A stretch of DNA of 19,260 bases from an uncultured Eubacteriales bacterium (GCA_934465125.1 CAKSKO010000003.1:1-19260), one strand, 5' to 3'. Counted from the stretch's first letter, positions 7,447-15,222 are shown. The notes: a model not told the origin generated them from the sequence alone. Program-made: numbers and translations.

Positions 7447-8151
7447 TTATTTCTTTAATACGAGCTTTTTTTCTGTTCCGGCACGAAGTCTTTTAATATT
7501 AGAACGGTGCATAAAGATAATCATAGCTCCGATTAATAGAGAAATTCCTGTCGAAAACAGTACAAATCCAATGGGCAATGCTCCAGCTTCTCCTTGGTGG
7601 GAAAGATAATCGAGAAAAAATGTGATACAAAACGTTGCGATTGGATATGAGGCTACAGCGCTGATCGAAGCGAGAGAAACAATTTTTGATACCAAAAACA
7701 CAATGAGAAACACCGAAATCACAAGCAAAAAAACTCTCCAATCGATCATCAATACAATAGCCGACGCTGTCAGCACCCCTTTCCCGCCTTTGAACCCAAA
7801 AAAACATGGATAAATATGTCCAATCAAACAACAAAGCCCCGCCAAATACGCCCCAATTTGTAGAACCACAAACGATTCTATCCCTAAAAAATATGGGCTC
7901 GAAAAAAGCATCTTCGCGATCCATATTGCCAAAATACCTTTTAAAAAATCTCCAATAAAAGTGAGTATCCCGGCAAGCTTTCCAACAGAACGCAGTACAT
8001 TTGTAAACCCAGCGTTTCCGCTACCCATTGATCGAATATCAGTGTGTTTGCTGATCCATTTTGTAACAATAATGGAAAAGCTGACACTTCCCAATAAATA
8101 CGCCACAATCATTGCAGCTGCCACTGTGATACAATCCTTTACCAAAACCAT
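7447..8151 (-). CDS. plsY: Acyl-phosphate:glycerol-3-phosphate acyltransferase
   Basis: 234 residues from ATG at 8151 with GGAGAGGG upstream. This integral membrane enzyme makes lysophosphatidic acid from acyl-phosphate and glycerol-3-phosphate, the first step of phospholipid synthesis. The three family motifs are present: LLGSVSFSIIV near the N-terminus, then SMGSGNAGFTNVLRSVGK, then GHIYPCFFGFKGGKGV. About six hydrophobic segments are visible. It lies 18 bases after der; the der-plsY pairing is common in Firmicutes. It is slightly longer than typical (about 200-215) owing to an extended C-terminus. Confidence 0.95.
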   Translation of the reverse strand: MVLVKDCITVAAAMIVAYLLGSVSFSIIVTKWISKHTDIRSMGSGNAGFTNVLRSVGKLAGILTFIGDFLKGILAIWIAKMLFSSPYFLGIESFVVLQIGAYLAGLCCLIGHIYPCFFGFKGGKGVLTASAIVLMIDWRVFLLVISVFLIVFLVSKIVSLASISAVASYPIATFCITFFLDYLSHQGEAGALPIGFVLFSTGISLLIGAMIIFMHRSNIKRLRAGTEKKLVLKK

Positions 8152-8169
8152 GAAACCCTCTCCTAGCTT

Positions 8170-9492
8170 TTATTTATCGCCTCGTTCACGAATCACAAAC
8201 CGGATCGGAGTTCCCGAAAGGCCAAATGTCTCCCGAATCCTGTTCTCAAGATATCTCTGATAGGAAAAATGAAACAGTGCCGCAGAATTTACAAAGCAAA
8301 CAAAAGTTGGTGGTTTTGTAGACACTTCTGTCATATAAAATATTTTTAACCGTCTTCCTTTGTCTGTCGGCGGCTGCACTCTTGTCACTGCCTGTGAAAG
8401 TAACTCATTCAGAGTTCCAGTGGAAATCCGCATCGCGTTTGCATTCGCTACCTCTTTGATTAATTCAAACAACCGATCGATTCTCTGCCCGGTTTTTGCA
8501 GAAATAAAAACAAACGGTGCGTAAGACATAAACGAAAAATCATTTTTTAATTTCTTTTTGTATTCTATCATGGTCTTATCATTCTTTTCAAGGGCATCCC
8601 ATTTATTAACAGCGATCACACACCCTTTTCCCGCTTCATGCGCAAGACCTGCGACTTTTGAATCCTGCTCTGTAAAACCTTGTGTTGCGTCGATCATAAT
8701 AACACAAACGTCCGACCGTTCAATCGCCATTTTTGCCCGAATAATACTATATTTTTCAATCGTATCGTCAATCTTACTTTTTCTGCGGATTCCTGCTGTA
8801 TCAATAAACGTAAAGTTTCCGTATTCATTTTCTACTTCTGTATCGATAGAGTCTCTCGTTGTCCCTGCAATATTAGAAACAATACACCGCTGATCCCCTA
8901 TGATCTTGTTGATCAAAGATGATTTCCCCGCATTGGGCTTTCCGATCACCGCCACACTGATCTTTTCACCTTCATCCTCTTCGTCTGCTGCACACGGTAA
9001 AAATTCATAAACAGCATCCAGCAAATCACCGGTTCCGTGTCCGTGAACTGAAGAAACTCCAATCGGATCGCCAAGTCCTAAATTATAAAATTCATAAAAT
9101 TCGGCATCTGGCTCCCCAACCTGATCACATTTATTGACGCAGACAATTACAGGCCTTCCGCTTTTCTGAAGCATCGCAGCAACCTCTTTGTCTGTTGCAA
9201 CCAGTCCGCTCTTGACATCGGTCACTAACACTATAACATCCGCAGCATCGATTGCAAGTTCCGCCTGTCTTCTCATTTGCGACAAAATAATGTCGTTGGA
9301 ATAGGGTTCGATTCCCCCCGTATCAATTACTGAAAATGTGCGACCTCTCCATTCACATTCTCCATAAATGCGGTCTCTAGTGACTCCTGGTGTATCGTCG
9401 ACAATTGAAAGGCGTTTTCCAATTAATTTATTAAACAGCGTCGATTTTCCAACATTTGGCCTCCCAACGATCGCAACAACTGGTTTTGCCAT
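8170..9492 (-). CDS. der: Ribosome-assembly GTPase Der (EngA)
   Basis: 440 residues from ATG at 9492 with AAGGGGAGA upstream. Two tandem GTPase domains are followed by a KH-like C-terminal domain, the layout unique to Der. G1 motifs are GRPNVGKST (10-18) and, in the second domain, GKPNAGKSS. G3 is DTGG and DTAG, and G4 is NKCD and NKWD. The second domain carries NIAGTTRDSIDTEV. Der is required for late maturation of the 50S subunit. Its length matches B. subtilis Der (436). The linker between domains is acidic (DEEDEGEK). Confidence 0.97.
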   Translation of the reverse strand: MAKPVVAIVGRPNVGKSTLFNKLIGKRLSIVDDTPGVTRDRIYGECEWRGRTFSVIDTGGIEPYSNDIILSQMRRQAELAIDAADVIVLVTDVKSGLVATDKEVAAMLQKSGRPVIVCVNKCDQVGEPDAEFYEFYNLGLGDPIGVSSVHGHGTGDLLDAVYEFLPCAADEEDEGEKISVAVIGKPNAGKSSLINKIIGDQRCIVSNIAGTTRDSIDTEVENEYGNFTFIDTAGIRRKSKIDDTIEKYSIIRAKMAIERSDVCVIMIDATQGFTEQDSKVAGLAHEAGKGCVIAVNKWDALEKNDKTMIEYKKKLKNDFSFMSYAPFVFISAKTGQRIDRLFELIKEVANANAMRISTGTLNELLSQAVTRVQPPTDKGRRLKIFYMTEVSTKPPTFVCFVNSAALFHFSYQRYLENRIRETFGLSGTPIRFVIRERGDK

Positions 9493-9649
9493 ATTCCATC
9501 TCCCCTTATCTTCTCAAATCATTTATAATATTACTTTTATAAACTGCCTCCTGACGCTTTTCGCCCTTCATAAGCAATTTTAATCTTCATAAACATTAGC
9601 ATGCTTGTGTTTTTATTAAAATAAGCAATAAAATTACAGCTAAAAAAAT

Positions 9650-9677
9650 AGAGAAGGATTTCTCCTTCTCTTTTTTG
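9650..9677 (-). terminator. Terminator of yceD-rpmF
   Basis: A perfect 9-bp stem, AGAGAAGGA (9650-9658) with TCCTTCTCT (9663-9671), and a four-base loop (GAAA on the minus strand). A minus-strand T run follows. It lies 33 bases beyond the rpmF stop. The plus side also ends in T6. Confidence 0.88.
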
Positions 9678-9709
9678 GGAAATCAAAATCATAAAAGTTT
9701 TAAAAACTT

Positions 9710-9892
9710 CTATGCCTCTTTTTTAATAACTTCCCTGCCATTGTAGTAACCACAGCTGCCGCAAACCCTATGTGGTGTTTTATACTCACCGCACTGCGGG
9801 CATTTCATCAGAGCCGGAGCACTAATCTTCCAGACATTAGAACGTCTTGTATCTCTTCTTGCTTTGGAATGTTTTCTCTTCGGTACCGCCAT
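9710..9892 (-). CDS. rpmF: 50S ribosomal protein L32
   Basis: 60 residues from ATG at 9892, AAGGAGG upstream. bL32 signature MAVPKRKHSKARRDTRRS, then a zinc ribbon with CPQC (Cys31/34) and CGSC (Cys44/47), so a zinc-binding C+ form. It lies 51 bases after yceD, the classical yceD-rpmF pair found across bacteria. Confidence 0.97.
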   Translation of the reverse strand: MAVPKRKHSKARRDTRRSNVWKISAPALMKCPQCGEYKTPHRVCGSCGYYNGREVIKKEA

Positions 9893-9943
9893 CGTCAGAA
9901 CCTCCTTGCCTATAAATCAGTGAGCATCATCTTTCGATAAAAC

Positions 9944-10444
9944 TCAATCTATCAATTTTCTCAGCGCCTCAAGGCGCGGGTCAACAGAATGAAAATTACA
10001 ATCGCATTCGCCTTCATTCAAGTCTTTTCCACATTTCGGACAAATCCCCTTACAAGAAGGGTCACACAACACTTTAGACGGAATACGCAGTAAAATATCT
10101 TCGCGCAACAATTTATCTAAATCAATCTGATAATTCTCCGCAAGTACATATTCATCACTCAAATCATCGTTCAGAAAGGTAACGAGCGTATGCTGAAACA
10201 AATAATGACAGGGGCTCACCACTTGTCTTGTACACCGATCACATGGATGAAAAAAATCAAACACAACATCAGCTGTCAAACGAACCACACCGGCCTGATT
10301 TTCGATCTGCGTTGTTACCTGAATAGGTTTCTGAAAAGGATAAATGCCTGTAAAGTTGATTCTAGATAAATCAAGTTCATACTGCCGGGAAATTCTTCTT
10401 TCTTCCCCTAAAAACAAATCTCTTAACTCAAGTATCATCATCAC
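9944..10444 (-). CDS. yceD: YceD/DUF177 family protein
   Basis: 166 residues starting at an ATG at 10444, with two further in-frame ATGs right after it and GAGGTG upstream. The DUF177 core is present: FDFFHPCDRCTRQVV, then an acidic stretch and the conserved QIDLDKLLREDILLRIPSKVLC. The C-terminus is a zinc-ribbon-like cluster (CDPSCKGICPKCGKDLN, then CDC). The family is genetically tied to rRNA (23S) accumulation in plants and bacteria and is nearly always co-transcribed with rpmF, as here. It is driven by a consensus promoter at 10466-10494. Confidence 0.92.
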   Translation of the reverse strand: MMMILELRDLFLGEERRISRQYELDLSRINFTGIYPFQKPIQVTTQIENQAGVVRLTADVVFDFFHPCDRCTRQVVSPCHYLFQHTLVTFLNDDLSDEYVLAENYQIDLDKLLREDILLRIPSKVLCDPSCKGICPKCGKDLNEGECDCNFHSVDPRLEALRKLID

Positions 10445-10465
10445 ACCTCAGCGTCATACTAGTTA

Positions 10466-10494
10466 ATTATATCGTTTTAAAAAAGCTTTGTCAA
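10466..10494 (-). promoter_or_regulatory. Consensus sigma-A promoter of yceD-rpmF
   Basis: On the minus strand, a perfect TTGACA (10489-10494) and a perfect TATAAT (10466-10471) with a 17-base spacer. This is the strongest promoter in the window, as expected for a ribosomal-protein operon. A weaker second minus-strand candidate lies further upstream (TTGCTT at 10585-10590 and TATAAT at 10561-10566, spacer 18). Confidence 0.88.
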
Positions 10495-10639
10495 TTCATT
10501 CTTTAAAATTTTTTATCTTTTCTTATATAAATCTAAAAAAAGCTTCATCCATGTTTTTTAATTATATCATAGATCATTTATAGAAAGCAATCTTTTTATG
10601 GTTTTATTTTTCTTCGCTCTGTTCAACTGCGATGCAATC

Positions 10640-10648
10640 TGTTATAAT
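10640..10648 (+). promoter_or_regulatory. Extended -10 promoter element for murT-gatD
   Basis: TGTTATAAT is a full extended -10 (TGnTATAAT). The -35 candidate at 10620-10625 (TGTTCA) is poor, as is usual for extended -10 promoters. Its position downstream of the first possible start codon (10598) supports translation starting at 10703. Confidence 0.55.
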
Positions 10649-10702
10649 AATGATTATTTGAATTATATGATCAAATTAATGGTAAAGAAACGGAGTCATG
10701 TT

Positions 10703-12079
10703 ATGAGAAAACAAATCGCTTTGCTTGCCTGTAAGGCCGCCAGGGTTGTTGGAAAATGGATCGGAAAAGGAAGCAGTATGCCCGGACGTATTGCATTGAA
10801 AATTGATCCAAATATCCTATCAAAAATAAAAATGCCCCCTTATATTGTTGCAGTGACTGGAAGCAATGGAAAAACCTCCACCGTAGAGATGATTGCGTCA
10901 ATTTTAAAAAGCGCCAATAAGAAATTCTCCTATAACTCAGAAGGTTCCAACCAAATTGAGGGGGTCACTACCTTTATTTTAAACGACTGTACACTGAGTG
11001 GAAAAGTCAAAAGTGAAATCCTTCTGATTGAATCAGATGAACGTTTTGCAAAGCATACTTTTCGTTACTTTTCCCCCACCCATTATGTTATCACTAATCT
11101 CTACCGCGATCAGCTAACAAGAAATGGCCATCCTGAATGGGTATTTGATAGTATCAAAGAAAGTATTCCAAACGATACCACACTGATTTTAAACGCTGAT
11201 GATCCGCTTGTCTCTTGCTTTTCTGTCGGTCATGAAAAAGTTCTCTGGTTCGGTGCGGACAAGCTTTCTATTTCTACAGAAATCTGCACCAGTATCTACA
11301 ATGACGGAAAATACTGTCCGCATTGCAAAGCTTTGATGAAGTATGAGTATTATCACTATAATCATATTGGTTGCTATAAATGTTCAGCCTGCGGTTTAAA
11401 GCGGCACGATACACAATTTACTGTTATCGACGCAGACCTTCAAAACGGTTCCGTCACGATCAGCGCTGGTGGGCAAGAAACTAAAGTATCACTGGCTTTT
11501 TCAAGTATTTATAGCGTTTACAATACCTTGGCTGCATTCTCTGTCTCCAGTATTTTAGGAATTGACCGTAAAATAACAGAAAAGAGTATCAACCATTATA
11601 TTTCACAAAACGGAAGAGTCCAAACGTTTACTCTAGGCGGTCATCATGGAACACTTTTGACATCAAAGCACGAAAACTCTATCTCTTATGACCAATCTCT
11701 CCGCGTCGTAGCAAGCAGTGACACAGATTGTGTGGTTCTGATTATTGTCGACGCAATCAGCCGGAAATATTTTACCAGTGAAACCTCTTGGCTGTTCGAT
11801 ATTGATTTTGAGTTACTGCACTGTGATACTGTAAAAAAAATCGTCCTGTCTGGCCGGTATGCTTATGACTTAGCCGTCCGATTTGAATATTGTGGCATAG
11901 CGTCTGACCGAATCGCAGTAATTCCTACTATTAAAGAAGCTGTTCTCTCTATTAAAAAACAGCCTATAGATCGAATTTATACTATCACTTGCTTTTCTGA
12001 TAAAAGTAAATTTTTATCCCTTGTTCAGACAGACCACCTTCCATCGGAGGCAGAAAAGGAGAAAACAGCATGCAAATAA
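10703..12079 (+). CDS. murT: MurT-type Mur ligase (lipid II isoglutaminyl synthase, large subunit homologue)
   Basis: 458 residues. The start is the ATG at 10703 (GGAG seven bases upstream); the frame is open from 10598, but that part lies over the promoter and has no family match. The central Mur-ligase domain has the ATP loop GSNGKTST (53-60), IESDER (109-114), NLYRDQLTR (132-140) and LNADDP (163-168). The MurT-specific zinc ribbon uses CPHC (205/208) and Cys227/Cys230. The C-terminal DUF1727 domain is present. MurT activates D-Glu of lipid II with ATP; GatD supplies ammonia from glutamine. Odd features: the usual NPAGxNQ motif of DUF1727 reads HENSISYDQ (323-331), and the DVSW motif that gives GatD its triad aspartate reads ETSW (Glu360). 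Overlaps gatD by 10 bases. The function may differ from classical MurT. Confidence 0.88.
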   Translation: MRKQIALLACKAARVVGKWIGKGSSMPGRIALKIDPNILSKIKMPPYIVAVTGSNGKTSTVEMIASILKSANKKFSYNSEGSNQIEGVTTFILNDCTLSGKVKSEILLIESDERFAKHTFRYFSPTHYVITNLYRDQLTRNGHPEWVFDSIKESIPNDTTLILNADDPLVSCFSVGHEKVLWFGADKLSISTEICTSIYNDGKYCPHCKALMKYEYYHYNHIGCYKCSACGLKRHDTQFTVIDADLQNGSVTISAGGQETKVSLAFSSIYSVYNTLAAFSVSSILGIDRKITEKSINHYISQNGRVQTFTLGGHHGTLLTSKHENSISYDQSLRVVASSDTDCVVLIIVDAISRKYFTSETSWLFDIDFELLHCDTVKKIVLSGRYAYDLAVRFEYCGIASDRIAVIPTIKEAVLSIKKQPIDRIYTITCFSDKSKFLSLVQTDHLPSEAEKEKTACK

Positions 12080-12795
12080 AACTATTACATTTATATTATG
12101 ATTTGATGAATCTTTACGGCGAAATCGGAAACATCTTGATTCTAGTGAAGCATTTAAAGGAACAGGGATTCGACGTGACTATCGATAAAAAAAGCATCGG
12201 GGATGATCTTTCTTTTCAGGGTTATACCTTGATTTATTCCGGATCCGGAACGGAGAGCAGCCAAAAAGCAGCCTTAACACACTTGCTTGCGTACAAAGAT
12301 GATCTAAAAAAAGCAGCAGAAAACGGAATTATCTTTCTTTTTACCGGAAACTCCTTTGAGATGCTGGGAGAAACCATTTTTGCTTCAGACGGAACACGTT
12401 ATCAGGGGATTGGTCTATCCTCTTTTGAAACAACTGAAACAAAGGAAACCCGTTATACGAGTGACGCCATCTTTCATTTGGCAGAGATTGATACACCGTT
12501 GGTCGGATTTATCAATAAATGTACCGAGATTGCCGGTATCACCACCCCATTGTTTTCTGTCAAGATGGGGTTATCGAACCGAAAAGGAGAAAAGTCAGAA
12601 GGATTTCGCTATCAAAATGTATTTGGAACACATCTAATTGGACCTATCCTTGTAAAAAACCCCGCTTTTCTCCGTTATCTAATCGAGTTAATCGGATCGA
12701 CCTGCGACGAGTTTACTTATCAGCAACAATCCCATCCTTATGAACAAAAAGCTTATGAAACTACTCTTCAAGAACTATTAAAGAGAGAATCATAG
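12070..12795 (+). CDS. gatD: GatD-like class I glutamine amidotransferase, apparently without catalytic residues
   Basis: 241 residues, start ATG at 12070 inside the end of murT (10-base overlap, translational coupling). The fold and order follow GatD/CobB-CobQ-type glutaminases: YYDLMNLYGEIGNI at the N-terminus (as in LYPDxLNLYGDxGN), LIYSGSGTES (as in the GGGQ/GxxQ region), the nucleophile elbow, and GTHLIGPILVKNP near the end. The elbow, normally ICGGYQLLG, is FTGNSFEMLG here, with Thr92 in place of the Cys. The catalytic His of TYLHGP is replaced by Ile190 (THLIGP), though a His sits two residues earlier. A normal GatD releases ammonia from glutamine and passes it to MurT. This copy cannot use the usual cysteine chemistry. 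It may be a structural partner, use free ammonia, or do something else. Confidence 0.85.
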   Translation: MQIKLLHLYYDLMNLYGEIGNILILVKHLKEQGFDVTIDKKSIGDDLSFQGYTLIYSGSGTESSQKAALTHLLAYKDDLKKAAENGIIFLFTGNSFEMLGETIFASDGTRYQGIGLSSFETTETKETRYTSDAIFHLAEIDTPLVGFINKCTEIAGITTPLFSVKMGLSNRKGEKSEGFRYQNVFGTHLIGPILVKNPAFLRYLIELIGSTCDEFTYQQQSHPYEQKAYETTLQELLKRES

Positions 12796-12876
12796 CTCAT
12801 ATACTGAGTCAAAACCTCTGGCTTAGCCGGAGGCTTGAGTAGACCCTAGAAGGGCGTTTACGGACGCACCCCCTCG

Positions 12877-12939
12877 AGGGGGGCTGAAAAGTTTGCCGAC
12901 TGCATTACTTTTTCAGCCCCCCTAAAGGGGTTATTTTTT
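12877..12939 (+). terminator. Strong hairpin plus T run, probable murT-gatD terminator
   Basis: AGGGGGGCTGAAAA (12877-12890) pairs perfectly with TTTTCAGCCCCCCT (12910-12923). Immediately after, CCCC/GGGG (about 12917-12930) forms a second small hairpin followed by TTATTTTTTT. This belongs to the insertion-sequence relic but lies in the right place and direction to end the murT-gatD transcript, about 80 bases after gatD. Confidence 0.6.
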
Positions 12940-12942
12940 TGC

Positions 12943-13316
12943 CTACTCGTTCACACTATCCATAAACGGGTCCACAAACTCTTTAAGTTCTATTTGGTCT
13001 GTTATTTTATCTTCTGCAAGCTGATTTTTTATCTATTCCTGTATCTGCTTTTTGTCGCGCCCTACCGTATCTACATAATATCCTCTTGCCCCGAAATATC
13101 TATTTCCATATTTGCACTTTAATTTTGCGTGCCTATCAAATATCATTAAACTACCTTCCCATTTCAGATGTCCCATTATTTGTGACACACTATATTTCGG
13201 TCGTATGCTTATCAGCAGATATACGTAATCTTTACACAGCTCTGCTTCTATGATTTCTATTCCCTTTTGTTTGCAAACTGTCTTAATGTTTTGTCTACGT
13301 CTACCTTAATTTCTCT
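12943..13316 (-). pseudogene. Degenerate IS200-type transposase (TnpA) pseudogene
   Basis: Minus-strand translation gives recognisable TnpA sequence in pieces: KVDVDKTLRQ (from 13316), then a one-base frameshift, then TVCKQKGIEIIEAELC, PKYSVSQIMGHLK, SLMIFDRHAKLK, YGNRYF and GYYVDTVGRDKKQIQE. A TAG at 13033-13035 follows, then IKNQLAEDK and KEFVDPFMDS to the natural stop at 12943. The N-terminal 30-40 residues (the usual HTKWxxKYHIVFxPKYR part) are missing. The HUH-type metal site, normally DHIHML, reads DYVYLL (13219-13227), so both catalytic histidines are Tyr. The gene is therefore dead by truncation, frameshift, nonsense and active-site loss. The element cannot move by itself. Confidence 0.85.
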
Positions 13317-13356
13317 CTAAATTGTCATTCTCCTATACTTTGTTGCAAACAAAATA

Positions 13357-13398
13357 AAGAAGAAGCTTAAAGCTAAAATTAGTTTTAAGCTTCTTCTT
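13357..13398 (-). terminator. Terminator after the pgi / P-loop operon
   Basis: A 15-bp stem, AAGAAGAAGCTTAAA (13357-13371) with TTTAAGCTTCTTCTT (13384-13398), with an inner CTA/TAG pair and T-rich flanks on both strands. It lies 20 bases after the stop of the small P-loop gene. Confidence 0.8.
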
Positions 13399-13418
13399 TT
13401 GATAAAGTAAGTATTAAA

Positions 13419-13835
13419 TTAAAGAACAGTACACATTTCTTTGATCGAAGGATCAATCTCTTCCACATGAGCTGAAATAGAAATTACAAACTTCGTATCT
13501 GATTTCTCTGCGAGTTCTTTTGTTTTACTAATAAACTCAGTAAGCTTATTTAAATCCTGTCCGCCAATTTTGAGGGTAGAATCTATCAATACATCTGTTA
13601 CGTCATAGTTACCGGCACAAATTCCGCAAACAAAGCCGTAAAATGAATCGAATCCTGTGATTCCATATTGATCAGTATCAATCAGACGCGCTTTATGAGT
13701 GATATCATACGTTAATTTTTTCCCCTTTTCAATCACCACAACATTACCCTTTGAATTTTCCACAGCACCATTTGCTAATTCAATTAATTTTTTTGTTTTT
13801 CCAGATCCTTTTTTACCCATGATCAGAGTTATCAT
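13419..13835 (-). CDS. Small stand-alone P-loop NTPase, function unknown
   Basis: 138 residues from ATG at 13835, GGAGGAG upstream. A Walker A motif, GKKGSGKT, occupies residues 7-14, and a Walker B-like VTDVLIDSTL follows in the second half. The rest (VVVIEKGKKLTYDI, TDQYGITGFDSFYGFVCG, TKFVISISAHVEEI) matches no specific enzyme that I can name. Size and layout are reminiscent of minimal thymidine-kinase or PilT-like ATPase domains, without their other motifs. Homologues of this kind in Clostridia are usually labelled 'ATP-binding protein' or 'twitching motility protein PilT', which is not supported here. It lies 49 bases after pgi and is probably co-transcribed. No membrane segment. Confidence 0.8.
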   Translation of the reverse strand: MITLIMGKKGSGKTKKLIELANGAVENSKGNVVVIEKGKKLTYDITHKARLIDTDQYGITGFDSFYGFVCGICAGNYDVTDVLIDSTLKIGGQDLNKLTEFISKTKELAEKSDTKFVISISAHVEEIDPSIKEMCTVL

Positions 13836-13858
13836 AAAAACTCCTCCTATTTTATATT

Positions 13859-13870
13859 CCGCATATGCGG
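13859..13870. repeat. 12-bp perfect palindrome between pgi and the P-loop gene
   Basis: CCGCATATGCGG is self-complementary over 12 bases, extended weakly by flanking GAA/TTC. It lies between the pgi stop and the ribosome site of the next gene. No T run follows, so it is not a terminator. It may be a processing or binding site, or chance. Confidence 0.4.
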
Positions 13871-13884
13871 TTCAACTAATAATT

Positions 13885-15222
13885 TTAATGAAGCCTTGCT
13901 TCAAGTGCTTCTCGCTGCTGTTCATAGCCCGGTTTTCCTAAAAGTGCAAACATATTTTTCTTATAGCTCTCCACCCCAGGCTGGTTAAAGGGGTTTACCC
14001 CTAACAAATATCCTGAGATAGCACATGCTTTCTCAAAGAAATAAATTAAATATCCGAGTTCTTCCTCCGAAGCCTCTTCGATCGATAATACTATATTGGG
14101 AACCGCACCATCTGTATGAGCTAAAACTGTTCCTTCAAAGGCTTTCTGATTGATATAAGCCATCGATTTTCCTTCTAAGAAGTTAAGGCCATCCACATTC
14201 TCAGGATCGTTTTCGATCAGAATTTCCCGTTTTGCTTTTTTAATCCATACAACCGTCTCAAACATGGTCCGACTGCCGTCTTGAATAAACTGCCCCAACG
14301 AATGTAGGTCTGTTGAAAAAATCACCGAAGCCGGAAACAATCCTTTCTGATCTTTTCCTTCGCTTTCACCGTAAAGTTGCTTCCACCATTCCGCCATCAT
14401 TGCAAAATATGGTTCATAGCTTACCAGCACTTCGGTTAATTTCCCTTTCCGGTATAAAATATTACGAATTGCAGCATATCGATAGCAAGCGTTCTGAGAT
14501 AAATCTGGATTGCAAAGCTCTACCTGCGCCTTTTTGGCTCCAAGGAGCAGGGCATCTACATCGGCTCCGCATACAGCAATTGGAAGCAATCCAACAGCTG
14601 TTAAAACGGAGAAACGTCCACCAATATCGTCCGGCACCACAAAGGTTTCATACCCTTCCTTTGTTGCAAGCTGTTTTAGTGTGCCTTTTGCTTTGTCTGT
14701 TGTACAATAAATACGTTTCTTTGCTTCTTCTTTTCCGTACTTACGCTCTAAAAGCTCTCTAAAAACACGAAACGCAATCGCCGGCTCTGTTGTTGTTCCA
14801 GATTTTGAGATCATATTGATCGAAACATCTTTTCCTTCACAGATCGATATTAGCTCACTAAGAGCAGTCGAGCTGATACTGTTTCCAGTAAAATAAATGT
14901 CGGGAGTATCCTTTTTCAGCGCATTATAATTGGGTGACTTCAAAAACTCAATTGCAGCCCTCGCACCTAAATACGAACCACCAATTCCAATGATAATAAA
15001 AATATCCGTATCGGATTGAATCTTTGCAGCGGCCTTTTTGATTCGAACAAGCTCTTCTTTATCATAATCCGTCGGCAAATTGACCCACCCTAAAAAATCA
15101 CTTCCAAGTCCAGTACCAGAATGCAACAATTCATGCGCAGTCCTTACTTGAGAGGCAATTGCATCATACTCTTCTTTACTAATAAAATCCAACACATGCT
15201 GATCGTTTAACTTTGTTGCCAT
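13885..15222 (-). CDS. pgi: Glucose-6-phosphate isomerase
   Basis: 445 residues from ATG at 15222 with GAAGGAGA upstream. It interconverts glucose-6-phosphate and fructose-6-phosphate. Visible family features are [10 protein letters not shown] (79-88), the phosphate-binding [10 protein letters not shown], the signature region [17 protein letters not shown], and the C-terminal [17 protein letters not shown], which carries the active-site Lys. Its length matches the short bacterial type (about 445-450, as in Bacillus). It is first in a two-gene unit with a P-loop protein and has its own promoter at 15253-15281. Confidence 0.97.
   Translation of the reverse strand: MATKLNDQHVLDFISKEEYDAIASQVRTAHELLHSGTGLGSDFLGWVNLPTDYDKEELVRIKKAAAKIQSDTDIFIIIGIGGSYLGARAAIEFLKSPNYNALKKDTPDIYFTGNSISSTALSELISICEGKDVSINMISKSGTTTEPAIAFRVFRELLERKYGKEEAKKRIYCTTDKAKGTLKQLATKEGYETFVVPDDIGGRFSVLTAVGLLPIAVCGADVDALLLGAKKAQVELCNPDLSQNACYRYAAIRNILYRKGKLTEVLVSYEPYFAMMAEWWKQLYGESEGKDQKGLFPASVIFSTDLHSLGQFIQDGSRTMFETVVWIKKAKREILIENDPENVDGLNFLEGKSMAYINQKAFEGTVLAHTDGAVPNIVLSIEEASEEELGYLIYFFEKACAISGYLLGVNPFNQPGVESYKKNMFALLGKPGYEQQREALEARLH

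Larger units (their letters stand above)
12811..13320 (-). mobile_element. Relic of an IS200/IS605-family insertion sequence
   Basis: This stretch contains a broken TnpA gene (12943-13316) and, on its 3' side, a set of hairpins typical of the ends of these single-strand transposons. They include CCTCTGGC-TTA-GCCGGAGG at 12815-12833, CCCT/AGGG at 12845-12855, GCGT/ACGC at 12854-12867 and a 14-bp stem at 12877-12923. No equivalent left end is recognisable next to the truncated 5' end of the transposase. Exact boundaries cannot be set by eye. Confidence 0.75.

Noticed and set aside
9493..9649. A 19-codon minus-strand frame upstream of der (from about 9603) as a leader peptide
   Set aside because: Too short, with no ribosome site and no family match; nothing else is recognisable in this gap.
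10598..10702. A longer MurT starting at 10598
   Set aside because: No ribosome site; the segment contains the extended -10 promoter; the ATG at 10703 has GGAG at the right distance and gives the family N-terminus.
14313..14762. A 149-codon plus-strand open frame
   Set aside because: Antisense to pgi; no ribosome site and a composition typical of a shadow frame.
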